DNA of 7,105 nt from CAZMGD01 sp964565705 (lineage in GTDB: Bacteria; Actinomycetota; Acidimicrobiia; Acidimicrobiales; Ilumatobacteraceae), in contig CAZMGD010000157.1 of NCBI GenBank assembly GCA_964565705.1, positions 1-7,105 on the forward strand, in the 5' to 3' direction. Each line of letters starts with the position of its first letter. Position 1 is the stretch's first letter. Of the stretch, positions 5,816 through 7,105 are shown in pieces. Under the pieces are notes generated by a model, which did no database searches, was not told the origin of the DNA, and saw only the letters and a list, made by a program, of their open reading frames with translations. Position numbers and translations under genes: made by a program.

Positions 5816-6503
5816 CACGTCACGTCGATCTCGACGGCCATGCCGTGGGCTGCATGGGGATCGGTCTCGTCACCGGCGGTGGGGATCACGCACACCGCGA
5901 TGTAGCCGCCGGGCTCGAGGTCGACGAGGCTGGTCATCGACGCGCCGGGCTCGTCGACGAACGCCACCGAGACCATCTCGATCAGGCTGAACAGCTCGTC
6001 CTCCGGCACCTCCAGCAGTTCCAACACCGGCGCATCCGTTCCCGGGAGGCGCCGGACGAGCAGTAGCTCGTGCGGTTCGCCGGATTCGCTCTCGTTGACG
6101 ATGCGCAACGCCACCCGGCCCGCTGGCAGCTCGGTGGGCAAGCCGGTGAACGCGAAGTCGACACCGGCCACGTCGACCGCCGTCTCGGTCGGGCACCGTT
6201 CGAACACGGCGTCGCCCACCGCTTCGAGTCCGGCGCGGAACTCCGGTGACTCCAATGCGCCCTCGTCGNNNNNNNNNNCCGCATTGCCGGCAGCGCGGGC
6301 GAAGTGGGACGCGCCGCGATCATTGCGGGCGGACCCTCGAAGAACGACCGCGAGAGATCGACGTAGGCGTCGCACAGTTCCTCGGGCAACGCCGCTGACT
6401 CATCGTCGCCGGCATCGTCGTCGTCGCAGGCCGCGAGGCTGGCGCCGGCGAGCAGGACCAGGGTTGTTGCCGCGGCGACGGAGTGGGTGATCGATCGGGG
6501 CAT
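5815..6503 (-). CDS. lipoprotein with cupredoxin-like C-terminal domain (interrupted by assembly gap)
   Basis: The first gene of the signalling operon encodes an exported lipoprotein. The N-terminus is a lipoprotein signal peptide with lipobox SLAAC, lipidated Cys26, then an acidic linker (CDDDDAGDDES). The C-terminal domain looks cupredoxin-like: a beta-rich stretch with EPHELLLVRR, then GGYIAVCVIP and PHAAHGM near the end. His (codon 6070-6072), Cys (5890-5892), His (5854-5856) and Met (5839-5841) occur in the order of type 1 copper ligands, but Cys and His are 12 residues apart instead of about 3 as in plastocyanin. Copper binding is therefore uncertain. Ten Ns (6269-6278) split the gene and the two halves are in different frames, so the stated span joins them across the gap. 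The ATG at 6503 has an ideal AGGAGG. Its stop overlaps the membrane-protein start. It probably faces outward as a ligand- or redox-sensing partner of the kinase. Confidence 0.8.
6269..6278. other. assembly gap (10 N) inside the lipoprotein gene
   Basis: Ten undetermined bases. The upstream half of the gene ends with a complete codon at 6279, and the downstream half enters at the third base of a codon at 6268. The true gap therefore has length 2 modulo 3 (for example 8 or 11), unless an indel lies nearby. The 10 Ns look like a placeholder rather than a measured length. Confidence 0.95.
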
Positions 6504-6510
6504 CTGGGCT

Positions 6511-6516
6511 CCTCCT
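6511..6516 (-). promoter_or_regulatory. strong ribosome binding site of the lipoprotein gene
   Basis: AGGAGG on the minus strand, seven bases before the ATG at 6503. It is the best Shine-Dalgarno sequence in the window and fits the first gene of an operon whose later genes start by stop/start coupling. Confidence 0.85.
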
Positions 6517-6563
6517 GTCGGGATCGTCTGTGGTCAGTGCCACGCGATGATCCACGGACTACC

Positions 6564-6616
6564 GTCCCGCCTGCATGGGGACAGCGTCCCGTCGTCCAGG
6601 GAGATCCGCTCGGGAC
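6564..6616. repeat. cluster of GTCCC/GGGAC inverted elements in the operon leader
   Basis: The 163-bp spacer 6504-6666 has no gene. It holds GTCCC (6564-6568), GGGAC (6578-6582), GTCCC (6586-6590) and GGGAC (6612-6616), alternating in orientation. 6578-6590 forms a perfect GGGAC-AGC-GTCCC hairpin, and GGAC-TACC-GTCC precedes it at 6556-6567. The elements could form a terminator for the dehydrogenase gene, alternative leader hairpins, or a binding site for the operon's own regulator. No convincing -10/-35 pair was seen in the spacer. Confidence 0.4.
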
Positions 6617-6666
6617 CGTTACGACGCGTGCGCCGTGAGTCGGTCGACCAGCGTGCCCGCGCGTTC

Positions 6667-7105
6667 TCAGCGATGTCCGTCTGGCACGGCGCGGCGAGCG
6701 AGCTCGGCGAGCGCGAGTCCCGTCGGCATCGTGCCGTAGAGGTGACCGTGATCGCCCGCGACACGGGTGGCGACGAACGCGTCGGCGACGGCGGGGTCGG
6801 CGTGCCGCACGGCGAGCGACGCCGCCCACACGATCGCCATCCGCTCGACGAGCCGCCGTGCGCCAGCTTCGGGATCGGAGACGTCGCGGAGCTCGGCGCG
6901 CAGCGCGTCGATCGCGGCGTCGAGCCGTCGGTCGCCGCCGGTACCGAGCTCGATCTCAGCCACGAACGTGTCGACGGCGCTGGGCTCGCGCGCCATCGCC
7001 CGCACGACGTCGAGGGCGATCACGTTCCCCGACCCCTCCCAGATCGCGTTGACGGGCGACTCGCGGTACAGCCGGGGCATGATCGACTCCTCGACGTACC
7101 CGTTG
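6667..7105 (-). CDS. acyl-CoA dehydrogenase, AidB-like branch (3' part only)
   Basis: The last 145 residues of a flavin-dependent acyl-CoA dehydrogenase family protein; the gene's 5' part is beyond the window edge. The visible start reads NGYVEESIMPRLYRESPVN followed by AIWEGSGNVIALDVVRA, the hallmark near the end of the dehydrogenase core in AidB-type proteins. About 110 residues follow that motif, similar to the C-terminal helical extension of E. coli AidB. Unlike that DNA-binding tail, this extension has balanced Arg and Asp/Glu content, so a DNA-repair role is not supported by charge. It could equally be an acyl-CoA dehydrogenase of lipid or aromatic-acid breakdown. It ends 163 bp upstream of the lipoprotein operon on the same strand; cotranscription is possible. 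After the TGA the frame stays open for 15 codons to a TAA at 6621-6619. Confidence 0.92.
   Translation of the reverse strand, partial: NGYVEESIMPRLYRESPVNAIWEGSGNVIALDVVRAMAREPSAVDTFVAEIELGTGGDRRLDAAIDALRAELRDVSDPEAGARRLVERMAIVWAASLAVRHADPAVADAFVATRVAGDHGHLYGTMPTGLALAELARRAVPDGHR

Noticed and set aside
5815..6503. Treating the lipoprotein gene as a pseudogene because of its frame change
   Set aside because: The frame change coincides with a 10-N placeholder, so an assembly cause is more likely than a real mutation.
6320..6829. Minus-strand open frame bridging the dehydrogenase and lipoprotein genes
   Set aside because: Arg-rich and out of frame with both supported genes. It crosses the spacer and the strong AGGAGG of the lipoprotein gene.
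1..7105. CRISPR arrays, tRNA or rRNA genes, insertion sequences, attachment sites
   Set aside because: No spaced direct repeats, cloverleaf-like sequence, transposase motifs or terminal inverted repeats were seen on reading both strands.

Overview
The window is GC-rich chromosomal DNA with strongly G/C-biased third codon positions, GTG starts and 4-bp stop/start overlaps. Together with the gene content (IclR regulator, AidB-like acyl-CoA dehydrogenase, DUF-like membrane proteins beside a NarL-type two-component pair) this points to an actinobacterium. An Acidimicrobiia-like lineage is a guess that the sequence alone cannot confirm. The window is almost fully coding. I see no tRNA, rRNA, CRISPR array or mobile element, and no gene-free stretch longer than about 165 bp.

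Left block (1-2321), aromatic catabolism: a class II aldolase-family protein (minus, 662-1414) is followed after 22 bp by the first 213 residues of a Rieske aromatic-ring-hydroxylating oxygenase alpha subunit (minus, cut by the window edge). An IclR-family regulator (plus, 1542-2321) is divergent from them. The 127-bp divergent spacer holds two overlapping inverted repeats next to a possible -10 element and a 14-bp tandem repeat. The likely logic is an IclR sensor of an aromatic effector controlling a small ring-hydroxylation operon. Phthalate-like or other dihydroxy-carboxylate chemistry is possible, because some decarboxylases of such pathways belong to the class II aldolase family, but the substrate is not proven here.

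Middle block (2366-6503, minus), a signalling operon: four genes read in the order lipoprotein, six-helix membrane protein, ten-helix histidine kinase, NarL/LuxR-type response regulator. Each junction is a 1-4 bp stop/start overlap or a 4-bp gap, so translation is probably coupled. The lipoprotein has a cupredoxin-like C-terminal domain that keeps His, Cys, His and Met residues in the order of type 1 copper ligands, but with an enlarged Cys-His loop. I infer a membrane sensor complex in which the lipoprotein and the six-helix protein feed the kinase. This is the most interesting part of the window. The lipoprotein gene contains a 10-N assembly gap, and the reading frame changes across it.

Right edge (6667-7105, minus): the C-terminal end of an acyl-CoA dehydrogenase of the AidB-like branch lies 163 bp upstream of the signalling operon on the same strand. 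The IclR and response-regulator genes converge at 2322-2365, where an 11-bp perfect inverted repeat may act as a bidirectional terminator.
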